Shown here: in pieces, positions 1-6,328 of the stretch
Position numbering within the stretch: the first letter of the stretch is position 1
How the letters are laid out: each line of letters opens with the position of its first letter
Source: Prosthecobacter sp.
GTDB taxonomy: Bacteria; Verrucomicrobiota; Verrucomicrobiia; Verrucomicrobiales; Verrucomicrobiaceae
Length of the DNA: 7,490 bases
NCBI GenBank assembly: GCA_020216965.1
Contig: JAIWOJ010000090.1
Coordinates: 1-7,490 of the forward strand
Direction of reading: 5' to 3'
Made by a program: the position numbers and the translations under genes
Notes under the pieces: generated by a model
What the model was told of the DNA's origin: nothing
The model's input: the letters and a program-made list of their open reading frames with translations, nothing else
Databases searched by the model: none

Positions 1-1
1 A

Positions 2-394
2 TTGCTGGCGGAGTTTTTCCTGACTGTCGGCATTGAGATATTCATCATCATCTTGGCCTACATTCAGCCAGGGCTGTTCTGGCAGGCGCTGGGCGTCTTT
101 CTGATGGTGCTGCTGACCTTCATGTGGATCATGTTTGTGCTGTTTAAGGCACCGAAGCTCGCCCAGTCCTTCGTCATGAACGGCACGCAGATCGGCATGG
201 CTTTTGCCGGTGCAGCCGTGAGCTCCACCACGGGCGCGGTCGGCAGCACTCTTTCTGCTGGCGGAGCTGTGCTTGGCATGGTTCCCGTCGTTGGCGGGGC
301 GGCTGAAAGCGGCATGAATGCAGCCAAAGGCGGCGTGGATGCTATCGGCAGCGTCGGCCAGTTGGCGGAGGGAGGCAATGAACCTGGCAGTTAG
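2..394 (+). CDS. VirB6/TrbL-like membrane protein, C-terminal part (5' end outside window)
   Basis: The reading frame is open from the first bases, so this is probably the end of a longer gene; the TTG at position 2 need not be a real start. The visible 130 residues have two strong hydrophobic segments (about residues 4-21 and 26-48), then a short basic loop (FKAPKLAQS). A Gly/Ala/Ser-rich tail of about 70 residues follows. VirB6/TrbL proteins are polytopic inner-membrane channel components that commonly end in a low-complexity Gly-rich tail and often have a 'P-x-L-A' type segment after the last helix. Position directly before two VirB8-like genes and VirB9/VirB10-like genes matches the trbL-trbF-trbG-trbI order. 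The tail carries VPVVG (residues 94-98) and KGGVD (109-113), echoed in the Gly-rich protein at 6329-7291. The family call rests on topology and context more than on sequence motifs; a different small membrane protein is possible. Confidence 0.6.
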   Translation: MLAEFFLTVGIEIFIIILAYIQPGLFWQALGVFLMVLLTFMWIMFVLFKAPKLAQSFVMNGTQIGMAFAGAAVSSTTGAVGSTLSAGGAVLGMVPVVGGAAESGMNAAKGGVDAIGSVGQLAEGGNEPGS

Positions 395-411
395 AAGAGC
401 AGACCAAAGGC

Positions 412-1044
412 ATGAAAGGCGTGACTGACATTTTCATCTCTAAAGAAAAGCTGGCCATCTTTTGGTTTCTCTGTGCGCTTGGCTGCTTGGTTTATACAGC
501 CTGGCATGTGGAGGAATTGGCGGTGCAGACGCGCGGCTCCATGCTGTATGTGCCCACCGCGCTTTCGCCCGTCTATTTAGATGAAGACTTGAGCCGTGAA
601 TCGAGGGAAGAGCTGTTGGACTACCATGCTAGGCTGGCTGTGGAGACTTACCTAAATCGTGGTCCCCAAGGGCCGTTGAGTGCTGCCAGGCTGGGATACT
701 TGTTCACAGGTAAAGGGCTGGAACAAGCGGTGAAGGAGGCGCGTGAGAGCCTTTACGACTTCAAAAAACAGCAGATTCACCAGTTGATGGAAGTCGCGCG
801 GGTGGAGATGGAGATGGACCTAGATGGCAGCGCCAAGACCATCATCACTGGGCAGCTTGTGCGTGTAAGTGTCGATCCCTTGACTCAGGAGCCCGTCGTC
901 CAGTCTTTCCGCGTTTTGATGCGGCAAAATTGGGATCGAAACAAAAACCTCAGGGACGCACGCCGCTTTGCCTGGGTCTGCACAGAGATCACGGACTTTG
1001 AGCAGGTAGAGAACCGCGTGGAACCGAAGGAGGAGGAAAAATAA
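412..1044 (+). CDS. VirB8/TrbF-like bitopic T4SS inner-membrane protein, copy 1
   Basis: The 210-residue product has a short cytoplasmic N-terminus, one transmembrane helix at about residues 14-32 and a periplasmic domain of about 175 residues. This is the topology of VirB8/TrbF/TraE proteins, whose NTF2-like periplasmic domain links the inner-membrane platform to the core complex. It is clearly related to the next gene: shared features in the same order are K-x-K-x-A-x-FWFL at the membrane entry, a YVP just after the helix (46-48), an AVET segment (76-79) and a C-terminal E/D-I-x-DF element. This copy lacks the basic N-terminal tail of copy 2 and ends in an acidic/lysine tail (EPKEEEK). The gene starts 17 nt after the preceding stop behind only a weak purine-rich stretch. 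The class is inferred from topology, order and paralogy; no VirB8 structural motif is diagnostic by eye. Confidence 0.68.
   Translation: MKGVTDIFISKEKLAIFWFLCALGCLVYTAWHVEELAVQTRGSMLYVPTALSPVYLDEDLSRESREELLDYHARLAVETYLNRGPQGPLSAARLGYLFTGKGLEQAVKEARESLYDFKKQQIHQLMEVARVEMEMDLDGSAKTIITGQLVRVSVDPLTQEPVVQSFRVLMRQNWDRNKNLRDARRFAWVCTEITDFEQVENRVEPKEEEK
1031..1038 (+). promoter_or_regulatory. Strong Shine-Dalgarno sequence for the second VirB8-like gene
   Basis: The purine run AGGAGGAA lies inside the last codons of the first VirB8-like gene, seven bases before the ATG at 1045. It is the best ribosome binding site in the window and supports 1045 as the start. The upstream stop (1042-1044) directly abuts that ATG, so the two paralogues are probably translationally coupled. 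Confidence 0.75.
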
Positions 1045-1752
1045 ATGACCCCGGTGACCGTCACTGCTGAGACTGAGGCAAAGCCCAAGAAAAAGCGTCC
1101 TGGGGCCGTGGATACCCTCGTGGCCAAAGATAAAACCGCCGTGTTTTGGTTTCTGGCAGCCATCGTGACTGCGGCCGCCTGTGCCTGGTATGTGGACCGC
1201 ATGTCCACGGCCTTTGGCCTGAAGACACCCTTCGTGGTCATGGATACCTCAGGTGCCTTTTATGTGCCGCCTGGTCTGCCCTATGGCAGCCCGCTGTTGG
1301 ATGAGATGCACCTGCACATGGCCTCCATGGCAGTAGAGACCCTGCTGGTGCGCAACCGCGAGGGGCTGGTGCACCAAAAGCGTCTTCCTAAGCTTTTCAT
1401 GAAGCCCGCGCAGATCGTGGTGAATAAGTGGCTGGAAAAAGAGGCGGGCTATTTCCGCAGCCAAGAAGTGACCCAGGACTTCGAGATCACCTCCCGCTCC
1501 ATCACGGGCCGTGCCACCACAGCCGTCGGCACCTGGGTCAAGGGCACGGTGCGCCGTTCCTACTTCCTGCGTGGCAAGGAGCAGGAGGTCACTTATGCCT
1601 TCGATATCCTCATCGCCTGGCGGCAAAATAAGGACACCCTGCGCACCGGCAATTTCCCTTCCATGGTGGAGAAGATCGATATCGCCGACTTCAAGCCCAT
1701 CTCCTCAACCCTGCCTGAAAGTGAGCCTGACGGCACGAAAGCCAAGCAATGA
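1045..1752 (+). CDS. VirB8/TrbF-like bitopic T4SS inner-membrane protein, copy 2
   Basis: The 235-residue product has a basic cytoplasmic N-terminus (KPKKKRPG, residues 13-20), a transmembrane helix at about 31-50 and a periplasmic domain to the C-terminus. It is a diverged paralogue of the preceding protein: KDKTAVFWFL matches KEKLAIFWFL, AFYVP matches MLYVP, and AVET recurs at 96-99. The latter half reads as alternating beta-strands (SITGRATTAVGTWVKGTVRR, then VTYAFDILIAWRQ), as expected for the curved sheet of a VirB8 NTF2-like fold. VirB8 proteins are assembly factors of the inner-membrane complex and contact VirB9/VirB10. The start codon abuts the previous stop and the end overlaps the next start by four bases (ATGA), so it is tightly coupled to both. 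Two full-length copies suggest distinct subunits in one ring or stage-specific roles; that is inference. Confidence 0.7.
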   Translation: MTPVTVTAETEAKPKKKRPGAVDTLVAKDKTAVFWFLAAIVTAAACAWYVDRMSTAFGLKTPFVVMDTSGAFYVPPGLPYGSPLLDEMHLHMASMAVETLLVRNREGLVHQKRLPKLFMKPAQIVVNKWLEKEAGYFRSQEVTQDFEITSRSITGRATTAVGTWVKGTVRRSYFLRGKEQEVTYAFDILIAWRQNKDTLRTGNFPSMVEKIDIADFKPISSTLPESEPDGTKAKQ

Positions 1753-2714
1753 GCCATCCACCCACCCTCCACCGCGCATTTTTCCATGCGTGCATGACGC
1801 TACTGTTGGCCTGGGCAGATGCTGTGCCCCAGGCTTTTGCCCAGGTGCAGACCGGGCGAGAGTTGGTCAAGCTAGACGCCGACCAGCGTCTGCATGACAT
1901 CGCGATCAATCAAGGGGTGGCCACCACCATCACCTTTCCAGACAAGATCACCCTGCTCACGGGTTTTGGCCTCGTGATGGATCCGAATGCGGCAGGCCAA
2001 CTCGCCACCTCCAAAAACGCCATCATTCACTATGAAAATGTGCTGGGAGATACCCTCATCGTGCGGCTCATCAAGCCGGGGGAGCCATGCTACGCCACCA
2101 TCCGCACTACGCGCAGCATTTACCTCATGCGGTTCACGCCCTCTGACGCAGCCAACTTAGCCGTCATCGTGCCGCCGCCAAAGCCCGCCAGCGCTGCCGT
2201 GGAAATCGATACGTCCAAGATCACAGATGCTCGGCTGAATTTCTCCTCCGAGGAGCTGGTGGGGATGCTCGGCAAAGCACGGAACCGGAAGGCGCTCCAG
2301 CCGCTGAATCCCGGCCTTTACGCTGGCTGGCAGGAGCGCAACGGCCTGGAGATGACCTCCACACAGGATGGCATCAGCACCACCATCCATGAAATCCAGC
2401 GCAACCCGGCGCGTGATCTGATGGTCTTTCGATGCACGATCAGCAATGACTCCACCAGCCGCTATGTCTTTGAGCCGGGTGCCGTGCGCGTGCGCGTGGG
2501 TGAGCGCAGCTATGATGCCCAGCTAGTGGACTGTGCCAGCGAGGTAGGCGCAGGCCAAAAAGTGCCTCTGGACCTTGTGCTTCAGGGCGGCCCAGGGGGC
2601 ACTCGGGAGGGGCTTTCCATCAATCAGGACTTCCGCATTGAGCTACCTGCTCCTGGCCGTCGTGACCAAATCGATCCCTCTCTCTTTGGGGACTCGCTCG
2701 CCACAGGCAAATAA
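1749..2714 (+). CDS. VirB9/TrbG-like secreted outer-membrane core protein
   Basis: The 321-residue product begins with a probable Sec signal peptide (hydrophobic stretch 14-26, cleavage likely after AFA at residue 31). The N-terminal domain has the VirB9/TraK-like pattern of short beta-strands: GVATTITFPDKITLLTGFGL (56-75), then strands ending in RTTRSIYLMRF (119-129). A Pro-rich hinge (VPPPKPASAA, 141-150) follows. The C-terminal domain from about 155 is also beta-rich, with DLMVFRCTISNDS (223-235) and RVRVGERSYDAQLV (247-260). In T4SSs, VirB9 is periplasmic; its C-terminal domain pairs with VirB7 and caps VirB10 near the outer membrane. The C-terminal half does not read like a standard VirB9 C-terminus and could be another Ig-like domain. 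The start overlaps the upstream stop by four bases, and the next gene is VirB10-like, the expected neighbour. Confidence 0.65.
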   Translation: MSHPPTLHRAFFHACMTLLLAWADAVPQAFAQVQTGRELVKLDADQRLHDIAINQGVATTITFPDKITLLTGFGLVMDPNAAGQLATSKNAIIHYENVLGDTLIVRLIKPGEPCYATIRTTRSIYLMRFTPSDAANLAVIVPPPKPASAAVEIDTSKITDARLNFSSEELVGMLGKARNRKALQPLNPGLYAGWQERNGLEMTSTQDGISTTIHEIQRNPARDLMVFRCTISNDSTSRYVFEPGAVRVRVGERSYDAQLVDCASEVGAGQKVPLDLVLQGGPGGTREGLSINQDFRIELPAPGRRDQIDPSLFGDSLATGK

Positions 2715-2732
2715 CTCCACCTACCTGATGCC

Positions 2733-3968
2733 ATGATGAAGCACCTCCAAAAGCCAGCCGTCCAGATGGTCTTGCTCATTGTCGTGGTCGGCATCGCCGC
2801 GGCTGTCTTTTACAGCAGTCGCAAACCCGTCAATGCGGTCGTCAATGCCCCCAAGGTGAACAAGGAGGGCCAGGTGGTGAACACCATCGTCGCGGAAGAT
2901 AAAACCGTGAAGCAGGAGGACCGCCGTGTCACCACGGTGGGTGATGACCAGCAGGTGCAGCCGCTCTACGTCCAGCCCAAAAAGCAAGCACCCCCTAGCC
3001 TGGTCAGTACCTCATCAAAAAGCACTGGGCAGAAGCCCCCCCCTCCGCCGCCCTACCCAAAGCTGGCCCACGTTGCCAATCCGGTGCAGGAGGACTTCAC
3101 GCCGCAGGCACCGACGCTTTTTGCGCCGCGCGGGTTGCTTATCAAAGCAGCCCTTGTCTTGACGGTGGACTCATCCTCTCTCGAGACGCCCGTGCTGGCC
3201 TTGGTCACCGAAGATGTCTATTGGAACCGCAAGCTCATCGTGCCTGCGGGCACCCAGGTGCTGGCAAAGGCCGCCCAGGGCCGGGTGCGTGACCGCATCG
3301 AGGTCAAAGGCCAGTACACCTTTGTCTGGGCAGATGGGCGGGAGTATAACATCTCCTGCATCGCCCTGGACCATGAGCGCGAGGCGGATGGCACCTATGG
3401 CATCACCGATGGCTCCTCCGGGATCCGTGGGCAGATCATCAAAAATGACCAGTATGCTGAGTTGAAAATCATGGTGGCTGAGGCGCTGCAGGGGCTCATG
3501 AATAACAATCAAACGCAGTTTCAGAGCATCTATGGCCTGGTGCCTGACAATACCAGCCGCAATGCTGCTCTAGGCGGCGGCTCTCAGGCGGCAAGCGCTT
3601 ACTCTCAGTTGCTCACGAAGAAGCTGGATCAGGATCTCGACTTCGTGCGCGTCGCCGCAGGCACGCAATTTTATATCTACACGCTCGCCGTTTTTGAGCC
3701 AGAACTGGCCAGCGTCGCGGGGCTGAAGCAGGGCGGGAAAGAGGCCAGCAGTTGGCAGATCGCCCAGGAGGCTTATGCCCGAGCTGAGGCGCAAAACACA
3801 GCCAGGGCAGCCAGCGCAGCCGATACGGCGGCTGCCACCCGCAAGGCGGAGGAGGAAAAGCGCGCGGCGGATCGCGCGGCCCGTGTGAATGAACTCATCC
3901 AGGGCGGCTCCCCTGCCGGTGCCGCACCAGCCGCGCCCGAAGCCCCCACCCCCAGCAGCAACCCCTGA
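2733..3968 (+). CDS. virB10: VirB10/TrbI-like T4SS core channel protein
   Basis: The 411-residue product has a very short cytoplasmic N-terminus and one transmembrane helix at about 10-27. A Pro-rich periplasmic linker follows (six consecutive prolines, 102-107), as is typical of VirB10. The conserved domain runs from about 133 to 322: GLLIKAALVLTVDSSSL, then PVLALVTEDVYWNRKLIVPA (a TrbI/VirB10-like dVY...liPaGt signature), then an R-D-R strand, VWADGREYNISC and SGIRGQIIKND. It ends with the VRVAAGTQFYIYTLAVFE strand, which is usually near the VirB10 C-terminus. VirB10 spans the periplasm, forms the outer-membrane pore and senses energy from cytoplasmic ATPases. Here about 85 extra residues follow: an Ala/Glu/Arg-rich predicted helix (342-392) and a Pro/Ala tail. 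The ATG at 2733 has no obvious Shine-Dalgarno sequence; a second ATG follows immediately. This is the firmest family call in the window. Confidence 0.82.
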   Translation: MMKHLQKPAVQMVLLIVVVGIAAAVFYSSRKPVNAVVNAPKVNKEGQVVNTIVAEDKTVKQEDRRVTTVGDDQQVQPLYVQPKKQAPPSLVSTSSKSTGQKPPPPPPYPKLAHVANPVQEDFTPQAPTLFAPRGLLIKAALVLTVDSSSLETPVLALVTEDVYWNRKLIVPAGTQVLAKAAQGRVRDRIEVKGQYTFVWADGREYNISCIALDHEREADGTYGITDGSSGIRGQIIKNDQYAELKIMVAEALQGLMNNNQTQFQSIYGLVPDNTSRNAALGGGSQAASAYSQLLTKKLDQDLDFVRVAAGTQFYIYTLAVFEPELASVAGLKQGGKEASSWQIAQEAYARAEAQNTARAASAADTAAATRKAEEEKRAADRAARVNELIQGGSPAGAAPAAPEAPTPSSNP

Positions 3969-3970
3969 TC

Positions 3971-4672
3971 ATGAAGCCACATCCCTGGTCCGCCGCCCTT
4001 CTTTTTGCGGTCATCGCCGCGCTGACCTCCTGCTCTAGCCGGAAGGAGGAGCCGCTCACCACGCCCATGGCATTCCCTGAGGAGGAAGAAGAGTCCGCCT
4101 ACATTCCAAGCTACAGCAAGACCGTGCTCGCTGGCTGGCCCAAGGGGCGTGCACTGGATCCCCATGACCGCTCCCGCGTGCGGCTTGAGGAGCACGTCCA
4201 CGCCTATCACGTCGGGCGGCTGCCTAGCCATGACCGGCGTGAGATGCATGAGGCCCATGCCGTCTATCGTGTAGAGCAGACGCCGCGCTGGGATACCCGC
4301 CTACCAGCTACGCCCATGCGTTCCCGCGGCGTCATCCTGGGCGTGATCGACCCCGCCCGCAATGAGATCCCCAAGACCACCATCATTGAGCAGGAGCGTC
4401 AGTCCCTGCAGGCCAAAAGCCGCCAGCTAGAGATCACCATGACGCGCCTGAATGTCCTCCAAGGGCAGCTTGAGAAAAAGCTAGCTGGTTTTGCTGAGGC
4501 AGAACAGCGCGCCCAGGAGTTGCAGGAGGAGCTTACACGCATCACCCAGGATAAGCTCAGAGCAGAGGCTGAGCTCAAGCAGGCTGCTGCCAAAATCGAG
4601 GAACTGGAGGCCAATGAGCGCTTCCGCCTCAAATCCTCCTCCCAGGGGCTCCTCGTTCCCAAGAAGAACTGA
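3971..4672 (+). CDS. Lipoprotein with C-terminal coiled coil, possible VirB7-position component
   Basis: The 233-residue product starts with a lipoprotein signal: a hydrophobic stretch at 8-18 and lipobox LTSC with Cys21 as the acylation site. Residue +2 is Ser, which in proteobacteria is compatible with outer-membrane sorting. An acidic patch (PEEEEES, 36-42) follows. The central region (about 75-135) is rich in His, Arg and Tyr (YHVGRLPSHDRREMHEAHAV, 79-98) and contains a GVILGVIDP strand. Residues about 139-217 form a long heptad-like coiled coil rich in Gln, Glu, Leu and Lys. It starts two bases after the VirB10-like stop, and the ATPase gene follows after 15 bases. The position suggests an envelope structural role in the core complex, but VirB7 proteins are usually far shorter, so this is either a divergent outer-membrane subunit or a system-specific protein. 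I do not recognise the family. Confidence 0.72.
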   Translation: MKPHPWSAALLFAVIAALTSCSSRKEEPLTTPMAFPEEEEESAYIPSYSKTVLAGWPKGRALDPHDRSRVRLEEHVHAYHVGRLPSHDRREMHEAHAVYRVEQTPRWDTRLPATPMRSRGVILGVIDPARNEIPKTTIIEQERQSLQAKSRQLEITMTRLNVLQGQLEKKLAGFAEAEQRAQELQEELTRITQDKLRAEAELKQAAAKIEELEANERFRLKSSSQGLLVPKKN

Positions 4673-4687
4673 CGGTCCTCATCGCGC

Positions 4688-5590
4688 ATGGCTCCGCCAA
4701 ACCTCCAGCACATCCAGGGGCTGCGCCCGTTCCTTGAGCAGCGCATCATCGGCCAAGAGCATGTCATCCCCAAAGTGGTGCCCATCGTGCAAAACGGTGA
4801 ACTCGGCCTTGCTGATCCCAAGCGGCCCAAGGGCACCTTCCTCTTCCTCGGCCCCACCGGTGTGGGCAAGACGGAGACGACGCTGCTCGTCACCGAATAC
4901 ATCTACCAGGATGTGCAAAAGCACTGCATCCGCCTGGATATGTCCGAGTACCAAAACCAGGAATCTCTGGGCCTGCTGCTGGGCAAGGACAATACCTCCC
5001 GCGGCAACATCGGGCGCTTTTATGACCGTGCTGAGGGCAGAGGCGTGATCCTCTTTGACGAGATCGAAAAAGCCCACCCGCGCGTGCTGGATATTTTTCT
5101 CCAGGTACTGGACGCGGGCCGCATCACGGTGGCAAATGGGGACACGCTGAACCTCTGTGAGTTTTATATCGTCGCCACCTCCAACATCGGTGCAGACGCG
5201 CTCATGGAGCTCAAAAATAGCCCCATGAGCACCGTGGAGCGTTTTATTGAGGACCTCGCTGCCGCTGAGCTGCGCCCCGAGGTGCTCGCCCGTTTCAACG
5301 TGCGCTGCGTTTTTCAAAAGCTCGGCTACAACGCGCAGAAGCAGATCGCCACCATCATGCTGAACAAGGAGCTGAAGCTCCTGGCCGCCAAAGGCTACCA
5401 CCTCCAGGCCGGACCCGGCGTGCTAGACATCCTCATCGCCCAGGGGGTGGAGCCCCGCCTGGGCGTGCGCCGCATGAGGGCCACGGCGGAAAACCTCTGC
5501 CGCCATGCCGTGCGGGAGGCTCTGCTGGCAGGGCTGCCCACCTCAGGAACACTCATCCCCGAAAATGGAACTTTGGTCATCCATCCGTGA
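4688..5590 (+). CDS. Single-module AAA+ ATPase resembling the ClpB/Hsp104 D2 domain
   Basis: The 300-residue protein is one AAA+ module. It opens like ClpB D2 (RIIGQEHVIPKVVPIV, 19-34) and has Walker A GPTGVGKT (55-62), a conserved DMSEYQ segment (84-89), Walker B with the Clp-family extension VILFDEIEKAHP (120-131), and LQVLDAGRIT (138-147). Sensor 1 is ATSN with Asn166, RPEVLARFN (196-204) is an arginine-finger-like box, and sensor 2 is probably GVRRMR (259-264). The C-terminal small domain ends the protein. No N-domain, D1 module, M-domain or ClpP-binding loop is present. Family members normally unfold proteins with a GYVG-type aromatic pore loop; here the equivalent stretch is about 100-112 (KDNTSRGNIGRFY) and lacks that motif. 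All ATPase motifs look intact, so activity is likely. It lies inside the T4SS operon, suggesting a remodelling role on T4SS components or substrates. No Shine-Dalgarno sequence precedes the ATG, but the N-terminal match to ClpB D2 supports it. Confidence 0.88.
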   Translation: MAPPNLQHIQGLRPFLEQRIIGQEHVIPKVVPIVQNGELGLADPKRPKGTFLFLGPTGVGKTETTLLVTEYIYQDVQKHCIRLDMSEYQNQESLGLLLGKDNTSRGNIGRFYDRAEGRGVILFDEIEKAHPRVLDIFLQVLDAGRITVANGDTLNLCEFYIVATSNIGADALMELKNSPMSTVERFIEDLAAAELRPEVLARFNVRCVFQKLGYNAQKQIATIMLNKELKLLAAKGYHLQAGPGVLDILIAQGVEPRLGVRRMRATAENLCRHAVREALLAGLPTSGTLIPENGTLVIHP

Positions 5591-5834
5591 TTGGGTGCTA
5601 GATCGGTGGCTGGCTATCCGCCTCCACTATCGCCAGCATCCCCTGCACCTGCACCTCACCTGGACGGGGCTCTTTTTTGTCTCTGCGCTCGGCACCCGCC
5701 GCTGGGCTGTGGCCCTGCTGCTCCTCGCTGCCGCTGGCGTCATCCTGCTCTACCATCGCTTCGGCCTGCCCTGGGTGGAAAAAGGCCGCCGGATGCTGGA
5801 GCGCGGCCCGCAGACACCTTCGGACCGTCTTTGA
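5565..5834 (+). CDS. Small membrane protein overlapping the ATPase gene
   Basis: The 89-residue product starts at the ATG at 5565, inside the last 26 bases of the ATPase gene in another frame. An upstream in-frame ATG at 5505 would lie deeper within the ATPase gene and would add a non-hydrophobic Cys/Pro-rich leader, so I prefer 5565. The N-terminal 30 residues are rich in Trp, Arg and His (amphipathic-looking). A moderately hydrophobic stretch follows (31-42), then a clear transmembrane helix at about 47-63 (WAVALLLLAAAGVILLYH) and a basic C-terminus. With both segments it could be a helical hairpin. The family is not recognised. A membrane partner or tether for the overlapping ATPase, or a small inner-membrane T4SS subunit, would fit the position. 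Coding status rests on position, hydrophobic pattern and fill of the gap between two genes. Confidence 0.6.
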   Translation: MELWSSIRDWVLDRWLAIRLHYRQHPLHLHLTWTGLFFVSALGTRRWAVALLLLAAAGVILLYHRFGLPWVEKGRRMLERGPQTPSDRL

Positions 5835-5854
5835 TCCCCACCCTACCCCCTGGC

Positions 5855-6217
5855 ATGATGAAAACGACGCTGCTTTTCCTGCTTCTGCCCTTGGCGCTGT
5901 TCTTGATCGGATGTCAATCGCCGCCCCTCGTGCTGGCCGATGCGGACCTCATCCCCGTCGGCAGCAGAGTTTCGTTTTGGGTCAACCATGATGAGGATGG
6001 GTGGAAGGAGTCCAACCTCCACATCGCCTACCTACCGCGCCCGATGACTGGCGCTGAGGCCCGCCGCTGGGCAGAAGGTGTGGGCAGCCGGGATGCCGGG
6101 CGGCGCTGGACGCATTACTATGTGCTCGTCACGCCGCCTGGATACGATCGCCGTGTCTGGCGCAGCCAGGTGCATCCTCGTCCTGCTGCCTGGGAGCCCA
6201 CAGCGAGGAGGCTCTGA
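5855..6217 (+). CDS. Small lipoprotein, unknown family
   Basis: The 120-residue product has a classic lipoprotein signal: Lys3, a Leu/Phe-rich stretch at 5-17 and lipobox LIGC with Cys20. The mature part of about 100 residues is compact, with many Arg, Trp and Tyr. A strand-like segment RVSFWVNHDEDGW (38-50) is followed by a probable helix (MTGAEARRWAEGVG, 64-77) and another strand (THYYVLVTPPG, 86-96). It ends in a Pro/Arg-rich tail. Two consecutive ATGs (5855 and 5858) start it with no Shine-Dalgarno sequence, about 20 bases after the preceding stop. A small lipoprotein in a T4SS operon is a candidate for the VirB7-like stabiliser of the outer-membrane core or for an entry-exclusion lipoprotein. 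The sequence alone cannot separate these, and the family is not recognised. Confidence 0.68.
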   Translation: MMKTTLLFLLLPLALFLIGCQSPPLVLADADLIPVGSRVSFWVNHDEDGWKESNLHIAYLPRPMTGAEARRWAEGVGSRDAGRRWTHYYVLVTPPGYDRRVWRSQVHPRPAAWEPTARRL

Positions 6218-6248
6218 TTCCGCACCTGCGCAGTCACACTTCTTCAGG

Positions 6249-6265
6249 CCGGGGCTAATCCCCGG
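6249..6265 (+). other. Perfect GC hairpin in the intergenic gap
   Basis: CCGGGG (6249-6254), loop CTAAT (6255-6259) and CCCCGG (6260-6265) form a perfect 6-bp GC stem. It lies in the 111-bp gap between the lipoprotein gene and the preferred start of the Gly-rich gene, the largest non-coding gap in the window. No T-run follows directly, so it is not a canonical intrinsic terminator. It might slow transcription, protect an mRNA end after processing, or mean nothing. Apart from this hairpin I see no promoter or RNA gene in the gap. Confidence 0.4.
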
Positions 6266-6328
6266 AGGCCAGCCCACCGCACGAGGCGGATGGCGGCTCA
6301 TTTTTTACTCCTCTGCCCTCTTACCATC

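Noticed and set aside
4491..5048. + strand frame across the lipoprotein/ATPase junction
   Set aside because: Ser/Arg-rich shadow overlapping a real coiled-coil lipoprotein and the Walker A region of the ATPase.
4679..5401. 240-codon minus-strand frame opposite the ATPase gene
   Set aside because: The + strand frame has unmistakable AAA+ motifs; the opposite frame shows no domain and is a codon-bias shadow.
4688..5590. Type VI secretion ClpV or a housekeeping ClpB/ClpA
   Set aside because: Only one ATPase module is present, with no N-terminal or D1 domain, no ClpP-binding loop and no sheath or other type VI genes nearby.
6249..6265. Intrinsic terminator
   Set aside because: The stem is good but no T-run follows directly; the T-rich stretch near 6300 is too far downstream.
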